From: Thermothielavioides terrestris NRRL 8126 | Lineage: Eukaryota; Ascomycota; Sordariomycetes; Sordariales; Chaetomiaceae | Length of the DNA stretch: 64,000 nt | Direction: 5' to 3' | NCBI RefSeq assembly: GCF_000226115.1 | Contig: NC_016457.1 | Location: 6,200,001-6,264,000 of the forward strand | Part shown: piece by piece, positions 1 through 11,150 of the stretch | Layout of the letters: each line of letters begins with the position of its first letter | How positions within the stretch are numbered: position 1 is the first letter of the stretch | The notes under the pieces: generated by a model | Databases searched by the model: none | Told to the model about the DNA's origin: nothing | What the model saw: the letters and a program-made list of their open reading frames with translations, nothing else | Program-made: the position numbers and the translations under genes

Positions 1-2900
1 CCTTTTTATAAAGAAGCTAGAAAGAGGATAGAGGTTCTAAGTAGACTACTAAGCCTTAAACAAAATTATTAAGCAAGATTAGTATCTACTCCCCCTAATT
101 AAAGAGACTCTTTGGTCCTTAGCTAGAGCTAAATAGTTTATAAAGCTAGACGTTAGAGCTATATTCTATTTTATCTAGATAGCTAAGAGAGATAAGCACC
201 TTATAGCGTTTTATATAAGGTTTAGACTATTTAAGTAGCTAGTCTACCCCTTTAGGCTTACAAATACTTCTACAACGTTCTAGAGATATATTAACAATGC
301 TCTTAGTCCAACGCTAAGAGACTATATAACAGTATATTTTAACAACGTCTTAGTATACTTAAATAGAAGCTAAAAAGACTATATAAGGAAGGTATATAAA
401 GTCCTTTAAAAACTGAGGGATATAGGCCTCAACTTAGACCTTAAGAAATATATATTTGCAATAAAGGAAGTTAAGTATCTAAGGTACATTATAGAAGTAA
501 GGGTCTATATCTGCCTTAACCCTAAGAAGATTAAGGCTATCTATAAATAGGAGGCGCTTTATAAGGTCTAAGGAGTATAGAGCTTCCTAGGATTCACTAA
601 TTTTTATCGTAACTTTATCCCCAACTTCTTTAAAAAGGTGGCCCTACTAATACGCCTTACCTATAAGAATGTCCTATTCTACTAGGGTAAAGAGGAATAG
701 GAAGCCTTTAATATATTTAAAGCTACGTTTATATCAGAGCTAATCCTCGCCTAGTAGGACCCTAAGAGGGAGATAGTTGTAGAAGTAGACTATTCTAATA
801 TAGCGCTTAGCGAGTATTTATCTTAGTAAAGAGAAGACAAAGTTCTCTACCTTATAGCCTACTACTCTATAAAGCTAAGCCCTACTAAACGTAATTATAC
901 TATCTACAATAAGAAGCTACTAGCTATTATCTTTTGCCTTAAAGCCTAGTTAGCAAAGCTCTAGAGTATAGTAGCCCCCTTTACTATTCTAATCGACTAT
1001 AAGAACCTTAAGTACTTTACCTAGCTATATCCAATTAGTAAACGATAGGCCTAATAGGCGAAGACGCTTTCCCTATTTAACTTTGAGCTAAAGTACTAGC
1101 TAGGATCCTAGGCCTTGTACCCTAATACACTCTCTTAGTATAAATAGAATAAGCTTAAAGATAACTAGTATATCGCCTAGCTACTCTCTCTAATTAAAGT
1201 ATACTAGACTAGCGTATAGGAGGAGGCTAGGTTACCTATAGGGGAGATACTCTTCGAGGATAAGCAGCTTACTACCTTATAGGATAAGAGTATTATTAGA
1301 GACGAGCACTATACTTACTAGCTCTAAGCTATTTGTAATAGAGCCTAAAAGTTTCTAAAGAAGGCGAATGTAGTATAGACCTAGATTGTAGACTACTCCT
1401 TTAATATATAAAGCGTGCTCTAGTTCTATAGTCGTCTCTAGCTCCCTATATAGGAGCTCCTAACCACTATAATCATCTAGTAAATCTATAACTTAGCTAT
1501 ATTAGGATACCTAGAGCGTAATAGGCTATTTAAAATACTTTAAAGAGATTACTACTAGGACTTTATATCGTCTAATGTAAAGTAGTTTATTAGGAACTAC
1601 AATTAGTGCCGTTAGAGCAAGATCTTTCGATAGCTATATTAAAGGCTTTTACAATCTTTATCTATCTCTAATCGCTTCTAGAAGTAGATCTCTATTAACT
1701 TTATAACCGACCTCTCTACAAAGGATAAGAGGGTATCTAGCTACTTTATAGTAATTACTAATCGCCTCTCTAAGTATATATAGCTTAAGACGATATACTC
1801 GATAGAAGTAGAAGAGTATACCCTTTGGTTCTATAACGTATAGTAGCGCTTCTATAGGTTTCTAACTCAAATTATAACTAACTATAGGTTGGACTAGCTA
1901 AGTAGGTTTTAGACTATACTATATAAAGCGGTAGGGGTAGAGTAGCTCCTATCGACGTTTTACTATCCTTAAATAGATAGAGGGATAAAGCAGGTCAATT
2001 AAAAAGTATAGACGATCCTCTAGATCTTCGTTTCCTTTATATAGTATAACTAGCCTAAATATCTTCTAGCCTATTAGTTTATATTTAACAATAGAGACTC
2101 GTCTATAACCGGAGTAAGTCTAAACTACCTTCTCTATAGGTTCGATATAAGTTCTATACAACTTATTACGATTCTAATAGCGCTTACTACCTCCCTAGAA
2201 GACTATACTACTAGGTTCCTTCGCTATTTAAAAGAGGGAATAGAGTAGACCTAAGCAGTTATTGTATATATATAGTAGTAGTAGTAGGCGAATATAAACT
2301 GCTCTTGTCGCCTAGCTAAGCGGTTCTAGGTTAGGGACGAGGTATAGCTCTCCCTATACAATATAAAGACGAACTACCCTAGTAAAAAGCTCGACTAGCT
2401 AAATACTAAATACAAGGTAGTTGCGATACCTACCCTCTTAACAATGACGTTTAATATACTAAACGGCTTATACTCGACCTTCTATATTGACCTAGTTGAG
2501 TAAGTAGCCTCCGACCTACTCCCTTTGTAGAAAGTTATAGATAAGCGACTAGACCCTATATAGGTTATATCGAAGAAGGGTATTCCCTAGTAAGAGTATA
2601 GGGTAGAGGCGATCTTTAAAGCTTAGAACACAAAGGGGAGAGGAAACAACTATGATATATACGTTAAGTAGATAGGTTATAATAAACTAATATAGAAGCC
2701 TTTAAAGAACTTCTTAGATACTGCTACGCTTAACGAGTTTAAGCGGGAATAGGGAGATATATAGTATAACGATAGGCTAGTGTTGAATTAGAGGAGGAAA
2801 AGGAAACGTTATATTTATATATAAACTACTTTACAAAGATTAACAACTTAGATAAATATAACTACCTAGGCGTAGGGAAACTACAATATACTTAAGTCTA
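1..2900 (+). mobile_element. RIP-mutated Ty3-type LTR retrotransposon (chromovirus) remnant
   Basis: Translated on the plus strand, this AT-rich stretch still shows the order of a Ty3 pol gene, broken by many TAG/TAA stops. The reverse-transcriptase active-site box lies near 338-361, where both catalytic Asp codons read AAC (Asn). The palm/connection segment FLGFTNFYRNFIP is at about 588-630. An RNase H segment with AYYSIKLSPTKRNYTIYNKK is at about 860-930, an integrase core with ITDLSTKDKR and ITNRLSKY is at about 1695-1780, and a chromodomain-like segment is at about 2600-2760. The order RT-RNase H-integrase-chromodomain is that of chromoviruses (established knowledge). The stops sit where Gln or Trp codons are expected, as C-to-T change at CpA on either strand would give. 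The element is dead and its 5' part lies outside the window. I could not delimit LTRs. Confidence 0.8.
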
Positions 2901-4999
2901 GTTATCCTTTTAAAACCAAATAGAATATAGCTATATATAAAAAAACAATAAAATATACGAGTAGCGCTACCTACTCTAGCTCTATAACAGGTCCTACATT
3001 CGGCAAATCCTGCTCCTCCTTCTTATCTTTAAACAAGTATATAGGTAGGGCGAGTATATATAGAGGCAGAATAGGTGTATAAGGGGTACAAGGCGGGGGC
3101 GGCATATACACTTAACAAGTATATAAGACGTCCTCTATAGGGGAGGATAGGCGTCGTCTATAGTACAAGTCGTAAAAGGACGCGTATATATAGGGTAAGT
3201 GGCAGGGGCGGGACCTCTAAGGGGTATAGACGGGCGAAGAGGAGGTAAATATAATAACGTACTCTATAAGGCGTGAATTCGTCTTAAGGACAGTTGCTTA
3301 AGACTATGCTATAGTATAGACAACCTTTGTAATACGCTAGTTCTCCTATTAAGAGGAATTAAAATGTTATACTATATACTTAATAAAGCGACTATAGTAC
3401 TATATAGCAAGATTGTCTTAAGGAGCCTAATATAGAACTAAGGCTCTTCGCTAGCTTAGAATCAAAGGTATAGGGTAGGTGACTAGGGGTATATTAAAGG
3501 TAAAGGCGAAATGTACTAGAGATTAGTATATAAGGGCTATATTAATCGTACTATAGAAGCTATATATAAAGGCGATAAACGACGCCTTTAAGATAGTATA
3601 GTAGGCTAGCTCAATTTCGATTTTTATATAAGTAAGCTTTACAATAGCTTTATTGTCGATATAGAATTTAATTAGGCGTTTTAAACTAATATATAGGGAG
3701 GGGTTAGTCGCCTAAAGTGCTAAATCCTAGTAGCACTTAGTATACAACTTAGTATACTCTATATAGCTCTCTCTATATCCTTAGACGTATTTAACGAAGT
3801 TACTATATATAAGCTACTTAACGTAGTTTAAACAGATATCCCCTTCCTCTTTAGAAAGGGCATTATCCTCGTTGTCTAAATCGCCTTTAACAGTATAGCT
3901 GCTAATAGTATAGTAAAAGGAGTTATTACGATTATTATAGTTCTATCTAAGATACTATTAGCTTTTAGCCTAAGGCCGAAACAAGCTTAACAAAGGATAA
4001 TGTACATTACAGTCCTAGTTATTGTCTTCTCTAGGACAATATCCCTCTCCGTTACTACTAAGCGAAGCGACTATAGCCAATATTCTAGAGGGTATAGATA
4101 AAAACAAAGCAAGTAAATTTTAAGAACGTATTACTATTGTAAAGAGAATAGAAAGCTACTATAGAGGTCAGAGCGAGTAGACGAGATATACGTAGGGCGT
4201 ACGTATAAAGGAAACGGTAGAAAGCTAAGTGTATATAAGGAGAAAGAGTTATAAGAATAAACTAAGTGTATAGTAGGTTCTTGTTAAGTTTATATTGAAG
4301 TTGAAGTAGTAGTATCGTAGATATAGAACGGTTATATAAAAAAAAAAACAACAAATATTGTCGATAAGGCGTAGAACAAACGTATAACGAAAATAGTGTA
4401 AGCAACGTAGGCATTGCTATATATAAGAAAGTTGGGAAATAGGTATAAGATAGAGACGAAGTAGGAAGAGCCAACGTATAGAGAGGGTAGAGGATAGAAA
4501 TACAAAGGAGGGATAGAGGTGTATAGTAGAAGCGAGAAGAAAATATAGGGCACAAAGTTCATGTAGGAGGAGGGGGTTTTAATAGTATAAGTAGAGGCTA
4601 GGTCACGTACAATTAGTAGGTACACCTAGTACAATGTAATTGCGATATACAAATATACGAAATAGGGAAAGGCTAATTAGCGACTTACTAGGGCAATATA
4701 AATAGACAACTCAAGCCTAGGCAATAGGACGACCGTGAATGGTAAGGCCTTAGTAGGCAGCTACGCTAGGCTACCCCAATAACGAGGCAGGCCCTATACA
4801 ACCGAGTAGTAGGTACTAACGTCTATTATAGCTAGCGCTACACCGGACCTAAACTATATTCGATATAGCGTTATATATACTCTAATTCAATTGCCCAACG
4901 GGGCAAGGGGGGTATATTATAGACTAGGCTATACCTGGGCTAGGTATATAGGGCTACGCCTAGGATCTATAGCGGCCCTGAGACGAACCTATAGCGGGC
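2901..4999. repeat. AT-rich, RIP-like degenerate repeat sequence without a readable gene
   Basis: The sequence has the same TA-rich composition and dense TAG/CTA triplets as the retrotransposon to its left. The only open frames, near 4262-4625, are low-complexity Leu/Ser/Tyr/Thr-rich strings, as expected from AT-rich decayed DNA. Around 3540-3700 the minus strand holds short pieces that could be a decayed retroelement pol gene, but I cannot place them in a family. A GC-richer island at about 4900-5050 may be LTR-derived. Confidence 0.5.
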
Positions 5000-7430
5000 C
5001 CGCCTCGCGCCTAGAATAACGTCGGTCCAAACCTACTTTGCGAGCTCCTAAAAAACTCTGCGTATAAGGACTATAGCCTATACTTCTCCTTTTTCCTTCC
5101 TTAAGGTAGTTGAATAGAACATTGTACGCTTATCTATAGATGCTATAAGGCTAGTACATTATAGCAAGTCTTCTTTAGCTAGGTTATCTAGGTTAGCTAG
5201 GTCGAGCGGTTTAGCTAGGTCGATAACTAGTATAAGTATAGTAATAAGGAAAGTATTATCGCTCTAATCCTATTTAGGCTCAACTTATAAGCTAAAGTAG
5301 CGCTTTGAGTTTAGGTAAGTCTAAGTCTTCTTATAGTAGTTAAAGAATAGCTTAGCTATCTCTATCTAAGTTTAGCCTAAGAGGATTATAAATAGCTCAA
5401 TATCTACGACTATAAAGCGTAGTAGATAGGTCTAGGAGTATCTAAGGTGGTTAGTAATACAAATATATAGGGGGTATATATTATATATTAAAATAGGTAC
5501 ATTGCTAATAGTAGTAAATCCAAAGTACTAAATGAACTTAGTTAACTACAAGTACTTAGCTAGAAAGCTATAACTAATTATATTATAATCTAACCTAATA
5601 TTTAGCATTGCTATTATAGGCTTTTAATTCTTATCTAAGCGTATAAGGATAGTACTCTCGATCTAAGACGATCTAGGCCCCCTAAGTTCCTAGATAGCGT
5701 TAATGCTATAGTCGCGCCTAAGCGGAGTAAGGTTTAGATTATTCTAGTTGTTCGGATTTAAAGGCTCTAGGCAACGAATAGCGGTATAGCCTATACGCTT
5801 ATAACGACGGTAGATGGCCTTAGGGTAGAATATAGAGATATAGCTAACTTTGTTGTAGATATAGTAAACTAAGTACGACTTAGGCGTAGTAGCAGGTGCT
5901 ATAGCAGTATCTGGGGCAGGTTGCTAGGGTATAGGCTATATAGGAGGGAGCTAGGTAGGTATAGCTATAGACGGGATAGGCTGAGTAGGTAGGGTAGAAG
6001 GCGGGGTAGGCTAGACAAGAGGGCGGTTCTTAGGGCAGTTGGTATAGCGATAGCCCTCTCTACTATAGGTAAAGCATCGAACAAGGCGCTAGAAGGGCAT
6101 AGGTAGGACGTTAATAGGGTATAGCGGCTATAGAGCTATAGAGGCGTTGTTTAACGAGCAAAGGCGATAGCGAGAGGTACTAGCAATACACTGACTATAC
6201 TTAATATAGTGGGCAAAGCTTATAAGCTACTAAAATATAGTAGGTAACTAGGGGAAGTAGTTGAGGATAAAGCTAATCTCTAGGTGGAACTTTAGTAGGA
6301 GGGTGATTATATAGGTAGATTTATTCTACTTCGAAGGTATATTAGCGATTATACTAATGAACCGTTTAACAAACTTTAGGACAGTCTTATCTTTGTACTA
6401 TATAAGGCGCTTAAGCTCTATAGCTATACTGAAGATATATAAATCGAGATTAGATAGTTTATTTTAAAAGAATATAATAAACTCGCCTTAGATAATAGCT
6501 AAGAGATAGAAGTTAGGATTAGCCTTCTACTCTTAGATATACTTTACCTAGGTGTTCTTAGGTAGGCCTCGGAGGTAGCTTACTATATATATAATGCAAT
6601 TGCTACTATTAAGTAAGTAGCTTATAAGCTAGAAGTTAGTACAATAGTTGTATAAGAAGGCCTAGAGCAAAGAAGTATCCTTACCACTATATATAAGGTA
6701 GTTCAAGCTAGTAGTACGTTAGAGGGGAGCTCCTATAGCGCTAGGAAGGATTGGCGAAGGTGCAATAGGAGCGCTAAGCTTAGGATTAGTAGTAGGTAGA
6801 ACGATATCGATAGCAATAGGTGTAGGCACAGGTATAGCTATAGGTATAAGCATAGGCGTAACGGCTATAGATATAACCTTAGGCGTAGCAATAGACATAG
6901 AAGTAGATGTAGAAGTGGGTATAGGCATAGGTATAGTAATAGATATAGCTAATACAATAGTATTAGTAGCCTAGACGGCAAAAGAGTCGGAATTCAAAGA
7001 GGTAGCGCCTTTAGCAATATATATAAGCTAGGCATTCTAGTATAGAAGCTATATATACTAAGCTTATAGTTAGAGAATAGCTTAACAACGATGTTTAAAA
7101 GCGATCTTAGTGCTTAGATAGCGCTCCTCCTTAGTAAGATCGCGCTTCTAGATAGAGAGTAGAGGGTCGATAGGCACTATATAGGAGCTGTTTAGGTCAA
7201 TCTAAGTGTACTAGGAGCTCTCACCTATAGTAGCGTTAGATATAGGCGGTGTAGAGAAGGTATACAAAAAGGTCAGATCGGTAGAAAGTATCTAAGATTG
7301 CAAAGGTATAAAGCTCTACTTAAACGTAGTATAGGCGTAGGTCTAGGCTATAGCTCGTCTCCACTAGTTCAACTCCCTAGGATAGAATAAGAGCGTTCAA
7401 CTTGTTAAGAGTAGGGGCTCCTAGAAGGAA
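5000..7430 (-). mobile_element. RIP-mutated gag-like remnant of a second retroelement
   Basis: On the minus strand, a decayed CCHC zinc knuckle can be read at about 5772-5816 as YRRYKRIGYTAIRC. The expected first two Cys and the His are Tyr, each explained by one transition of the RIP type. Upstream on that strand (about 6719-6928) is a six-base-period stretch giving Pro/Ile/Thr dipeptide repeats, like the low-complexity part of many fungal gag proteins. Stops are frequent and no intact frame remains. The assignment to gag rests on the knuckle only, and the superfamily is not resolved. Confidence 0.5.
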
Positions 7431-7860
7431 GGGGGTATACATTGAAGTGACAGAGTATAAGCAAGGTATATATAGAGTATACGCTATAGGATAGCTATGA
7501 GGTAGGGGGGTATAGGTAGTTGTATTAAACGTTGGCCTCTCTTATTGCCTATAGGTTCTATCCTCCTTATCTCTTCTATCCTAGCCCTCGATCTTCCTCT
7601 ATATCGGCTAGCCTCTATTCCTAAGCTTGTAGATCCTTTCCTAGGCTATCCTATAGCGCTTATATAGCTCCCTAAGTACGCCTAATCCGCTCTATTGCCG
7701 ACCTAATATCTCAATTCCCCGTATTTGCTTAGCCTAATGCCCCGTATTTCGCTTAGCTCTATGCCCCTCCGATCGCTCCTCTAGGTAGCTCGCGTAATCC
7801 GGGCTACTGACGTACACCCTAGTAGCGTACGTAGATAACCTGCGTAGTGCCCTGTGGTTG
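7431..7860. repeat. AT-rich RIP-like spacer
   Basis: Pyrimidine-rich, CTA/TAG-dense sequence continuous with the flanking decayed transposons. I see no readable protein or structural RNA. Confidence 0.4.
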
Positions 7861-7907
7861 GCCGGGCTATGCCAGGTGCCGGATGTAGGGCAAGGTGGTT
7901 AGGCCGA

Positions 7908-7969
7908 GGGTTGTGCTAGGTGCCGAGGCGCGTCCCGAGGGCTGTGCCGGGTGCTAAGGCGGGTCCCGT
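7908..7969. repeat. Two tandem copies of a GC-rich 31-bp unit
   Basis: Units 7908-7938 and 7939-7969 match at most positions (both begin GGG-T/C-TGTGC and end with GTCCCG), and a partial, more diverged unit starts at about 7864. The tract is far richer in G and C than the RIP-mutated DNA on both sides. Confidence 0.75.
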
Positions 7970-7986
7970 GGGTTAGGGTGGTTCTA

Positions 7987-8450
7987 GGGCATGACAGATA
8001 GATCTTCAACAACTATGAAAGGGAGGTCGTTGTAAACGATCTAGGTAATAAGTAATGCTTTAATCGAATTGGTAGTAGGTTTAACGACTAAGGTACTAGC
8101 TACTGTAGCTCGCTATAAGGTTAAGACTAATAACTTCGATCTCTTCGCTAGCTGTTCCTTTATATCGTTATAGCGGTTATATTTAGTAGAGAGATAGGCT
8201 ATAGCACTGCTAGTTGTAGTTACCTTAAAGATCCTATTACAGTATTTACAATACTAGGATAGTTCTCTAAGCCTGCTATTAGTAGCCTCGACGAGGAAGC
8301 TCCTATAGCTTGTAATCTAAGACTTCTAAGGCCGCTTGTTAGCTAGCCAGTCTTCTAGGATATACTGCTTGCCATATAGTACAACCTTTGGCCACTTGGC
8401 GATAGAATTATAAGGCAGCTCTTCGAGGTTGGTGCCAGCTAGCGCTTCCA
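7987..8450 (-). mobile_element. RIP-mutated hAT-type transposase remnant
   Basis: Read on the minus strand from about 8420 to 7987, one frame gives a BED-finger-like segment (YCKYCNRIFKV, then SSAIAYLSTKYN) followed by a segment ending VYNDLPFIVVED. The second piece resembles the conserved hAT motif in which a hydrophobic stretch with PF is followed by VED-P. Several TAG stops replace likely Gln/Trp codons, and the C-terminal dimerisation half is missing, so this is a truncated, RIP-killed copy. Confidence 0.6.
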
Positions 8451-8758
8451 ACTGTATAGCTATACTTAGAACGCTTAGCTAGCCGTATAATATATCTATA
8501 AGCAGGCCTATAGAAGTCTCAGATATAGCTATAGCTAGGGCACTTGCTAGGGCAGTCGGTTAGCTTAGTTAGAGAGCTGGCGATGCGATACGACTCTATA
8601 ACTGGCTCCGTTTATATACTAAGCCTGGACTGGAGGGTAGGAAAAAACAGGGCGGTTGGTGGTGGCTATGGTGGCTGGCTAGCTAGGCTAGGCTAGGCTA
8701 GGCGGCATCTTGCGAGGCGCTAGGTAATATACGGTCTTGGCAATCAGTCAATTCAATC
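8451..8758. other. Transition from RIP-mutated repeat to gene-rich DNA
   Basis: Base composition changes here from TA-rich to balanced. A short (TAGGC)4 run lies at 8684-8703. No gene is visible. Confidence 0.5.
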
Positions 8759-8874
8759 AAGTCAAATCCAGGGCGATATTTGATTGCCAACAGGGCCGAA
8801 TTGCGTTGGATTGCGTTGGAATTAATTGAGTTGAGTTGGCTAGATTTGAGTTATTGGGAGCCTTGGTTACTACA
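8759..8874. repeat. Dispersed hairpin repeat, copy 1
   Basis: About 115 bp that match 43471-43585. Both share the CAAATCCAGGGC end, the TTTGATTG..AACAGGGCCGAATTG core, TTG-rich subterminal repeats and an inverted copy of the end (TAGATTTGAGT). This copy sits exactly at the edge of the RIP block. Confidence 0.75.
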
Positions 8875-9421
8875 GACAGGGGTGTCGCCCTTATATGGTG
8901 CCTCCCATGCGGCATGTAGAGAGACCGGGACAATAAGCTCTGTAACCTGCTGGTACCGGACCACTGTTGATATTTCAACCCCCCTCAGGTGCCTTGGTGG
9001 ACGTCTGCTAGCCCGACGACCGGTGTTGGTTACGCAGCTTACCGACGATACAAGAGCGCCTACACTGGATTTGTTTCGTTTAAATCCGACCATGTCCAGG
9101 GCTTCGCAATGATGCCTCGCCACGGAGAAGAGGGTGTCACGCATATCCAAACTCTCGTGGAACAACCTGGAAGCGAGGTGTCTGTGGCATAGTGCCAACA
9201 GCACCCACGATCTTAGTGCCAACAGCACCCGCGAGGTTAACTCCGGGGGTAAACTCCGTGCCTATGATGTTTGCAAGTCTCGCAGAGCTGGCTAATGCCT
9301 CAGCGTTTGGGGGCTGAGGGTTGTTGTTAAAGCGCCTGGGGTTCAGATCTTTCTGTCTTCCTTCCCCAGATCGATCCTCTTCTTCACGCCAAGTCTGACG
9401 CGCCAAGCAACTACCTCCACT
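8875..9421. other. Upstream region of the first gene
   Basis: No convincing coding sequence. It contains a small direct repeat (AGTGCCAACAGCACCC-like) at about 9191-9231. The last 60 bases are C/T-rich, as is common in fungal promoters and 5' UTRs. Confidence 0.4.
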
Positions 9422-10496
9422 ATGTCGACCGTTCAGCAGCTCCAGCTCCCCCAACGAGGCGAACGGCTGACCGTCGTCTCGGTTGAGCGCCCCACCCCGA
9501 GCCCGGACGAGGTCTGCATCCGCGCCAAGGCGGTGGCCTTGAACCCGCTCGACTGGAAGAACCGGGCGTTTGGCATCGTGGTGCCGGCATGGCCCGCGGT
9601 GCTCGGCGTTGACGGTGCTGGCATCGTCGAGGCCGTCGGCGATGCTGTCAAGGACTTCAAGGTTGGCGACGAGGTTTTGAGCCTTTGCGGTATGGCCGCA
9701 CGTGCTGGCGCCTTCCAGGAGATCATCACCGTGCCCGTGAATCTGGTGGCCAAGAAGCCTGCCTCTCTGTCGTTCGAAGAGGCTGCATCGCTTCCGTAAG
9801 GCGCTCGTTACTTTCTTAGGCGTTGATTTTCTTGTTGACTAACACGGCAAAAACGTGTTTAGCATCTGCTACCTCACCGCCGCGGCCAGCGTCAGTGGGC
9901 TAGGCGTCCCCTTGACGCACCTCGACCCCACCGGCAGCAGCTCCCTCAAGTCGATCCTCGTCGTGGGCGGCAGCTCTGGCGTCGGCGCAGGCGCCATCCA
10001 GCTCCTCCGCATGGCCCTACCCTCGGCCACCATCCTCACCACCAGCTCGCCCCAGCACCACGAGCGCCTGCTCGCCCTGGGCGCCACCCAATGCTTCGAC
10101 CGGTCCGCCCAGGAGGACACGTCGGCCATCCGGGCTGCCACGCCCGACGGCGCCGGCGTCGACGCCATCCTTGACGCGGTCGCGGCCACAGCGACGGAGC
10201 CGTCCATCTTCTCGGCGCTCAACCCGGCCGGGCCCAAGCTCGTCTCGCACCCCGTCACCGGCCAGGACCCGCAGGCGCCCGAGGGCGTGCAGATCAGGCC
10301 CGTCATGGGCCGCCAGGTCTTTGCTTCCAAGGGCGGCCACGCCGCCATGTCGGCCCTGACAGGCCTGGTTGAGAGCGGCAAGTACAAGCTGCCGACCAAG
10401 ATCGAGGTGGTCGGCAAGGGCCTCGATGCTATCTCGCCCGGCCTGGACCGGCTTATGAAGGGCGTCAGCGGCACCAAACTTGTGGTCAGTTTGTAA
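9422..10496 (+). CDS. Zinc-type alcohol dehydrogenase / enoyl reductase family protein (MDR superfamily)
   Basis: Exons 9422-9795 and 9863-10496, with a 67-nt GT..AG intron, give 334 residues. The N-terminal GroES-like domain includes ALNPLDWKNRAFG and LGVDGAGIVEAVGDAV; the C-terminal half has the Rossmann-fold nucleotide-binding turn VVGGSSGVGAGAIQLL at about residue 156. The catalytic-zinc Cys/His ligands of classical alcohol dehydrogenases are not apparent. This is usual for the fungal quinone-oxidoreductase/trans-enoyl-reductase branch (CipB, ToxD and LovC type), which uses NADPH to reduce C=C or carbonyl groups. The start is the first ATG after a C/T-rich leader and fits the family N-terminus. 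No polyketide synthase is adjacent, so a stand-alone detoxifying or catabolic reductase is more likely than a biosynthetic partner. The substrate is unknown. Confidence 0.92.
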
Positions 10497-11150
10497 GAGC
10501 TGCTGCTGTGGATGCGGGATCTAGCTAGATGCATGAATGGACGGTGAAACGGCCCCTCGGCCGTCCCTCTTATGTGCCAACACGACTAGCAGCTGTTGTT
10601 TCTTTCAGATGTAGTCGTACATGGAAGTCAGTCTGGTTGCTAGGTGCTATTGGCAGCGCAATAAGCACTACCCGTCTCGACGGAGCAACAGGAGACTTCC
10701 AGTCGAAATGTTGCAGAGTGTTGCAAAGTCGAGGTAGCAGCCAACACTTCAACTCCGTCGAAAAGCAGAGCATGAGGTGTCGATAGGGAGGTAAGTAGAC
10801 CTGCCAGACATGGACATCATCCTGTCCAAGGAACGTCTGGTCACCCTTTGAACTTAGGAACCTAGAGCATGGACTGTGAAGAGAGATAGGTCTGGGCTCG
10901 CACTCACTTCGGAGTGTTGAACTGTCCGCAAACCCCGACACTTAATCGCCGAAAGTGTGCTGTATTCCATAGAGCAGCACCGACGTGCGGAGATAGTATC
11001 ACTACCTCCGACTGGGCATTTCACACGCTCAACCTTTAAAACAACGGGCTCAAGAAACCATATAAGCTCGAGTTCGAATAAAAATATCTGCTCCTCTCTG
11101 GGCGATGTTTGTGGCCACCAATAGCTCCAAATCCCCACTTAAGACTCACA
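10497..11150. other. Intergenic region between two oxidoreductase genes
   Basis: I see no coding signature on either strand. An A/T-rich stretch (AATAAAAATATC) at about 11078-11089 lies 60-70 bp before the next ATG and could be a core-promoter element. Confidence 0.4.

Noticed and set aside
4262..4625. Two about 97-codon minus-strand frames in the AT-rich block
   Set aside because: Low-complexity Leu/Ser/Tyr strings in RIP-decayed DNA, no gene structure.
6719..6928. 69-codon Pro/Ile/Thr-repeat frame
   Set aside because: Product of a six-base-period decayed repeat; part of a gag-like remnant, not an independent gene.
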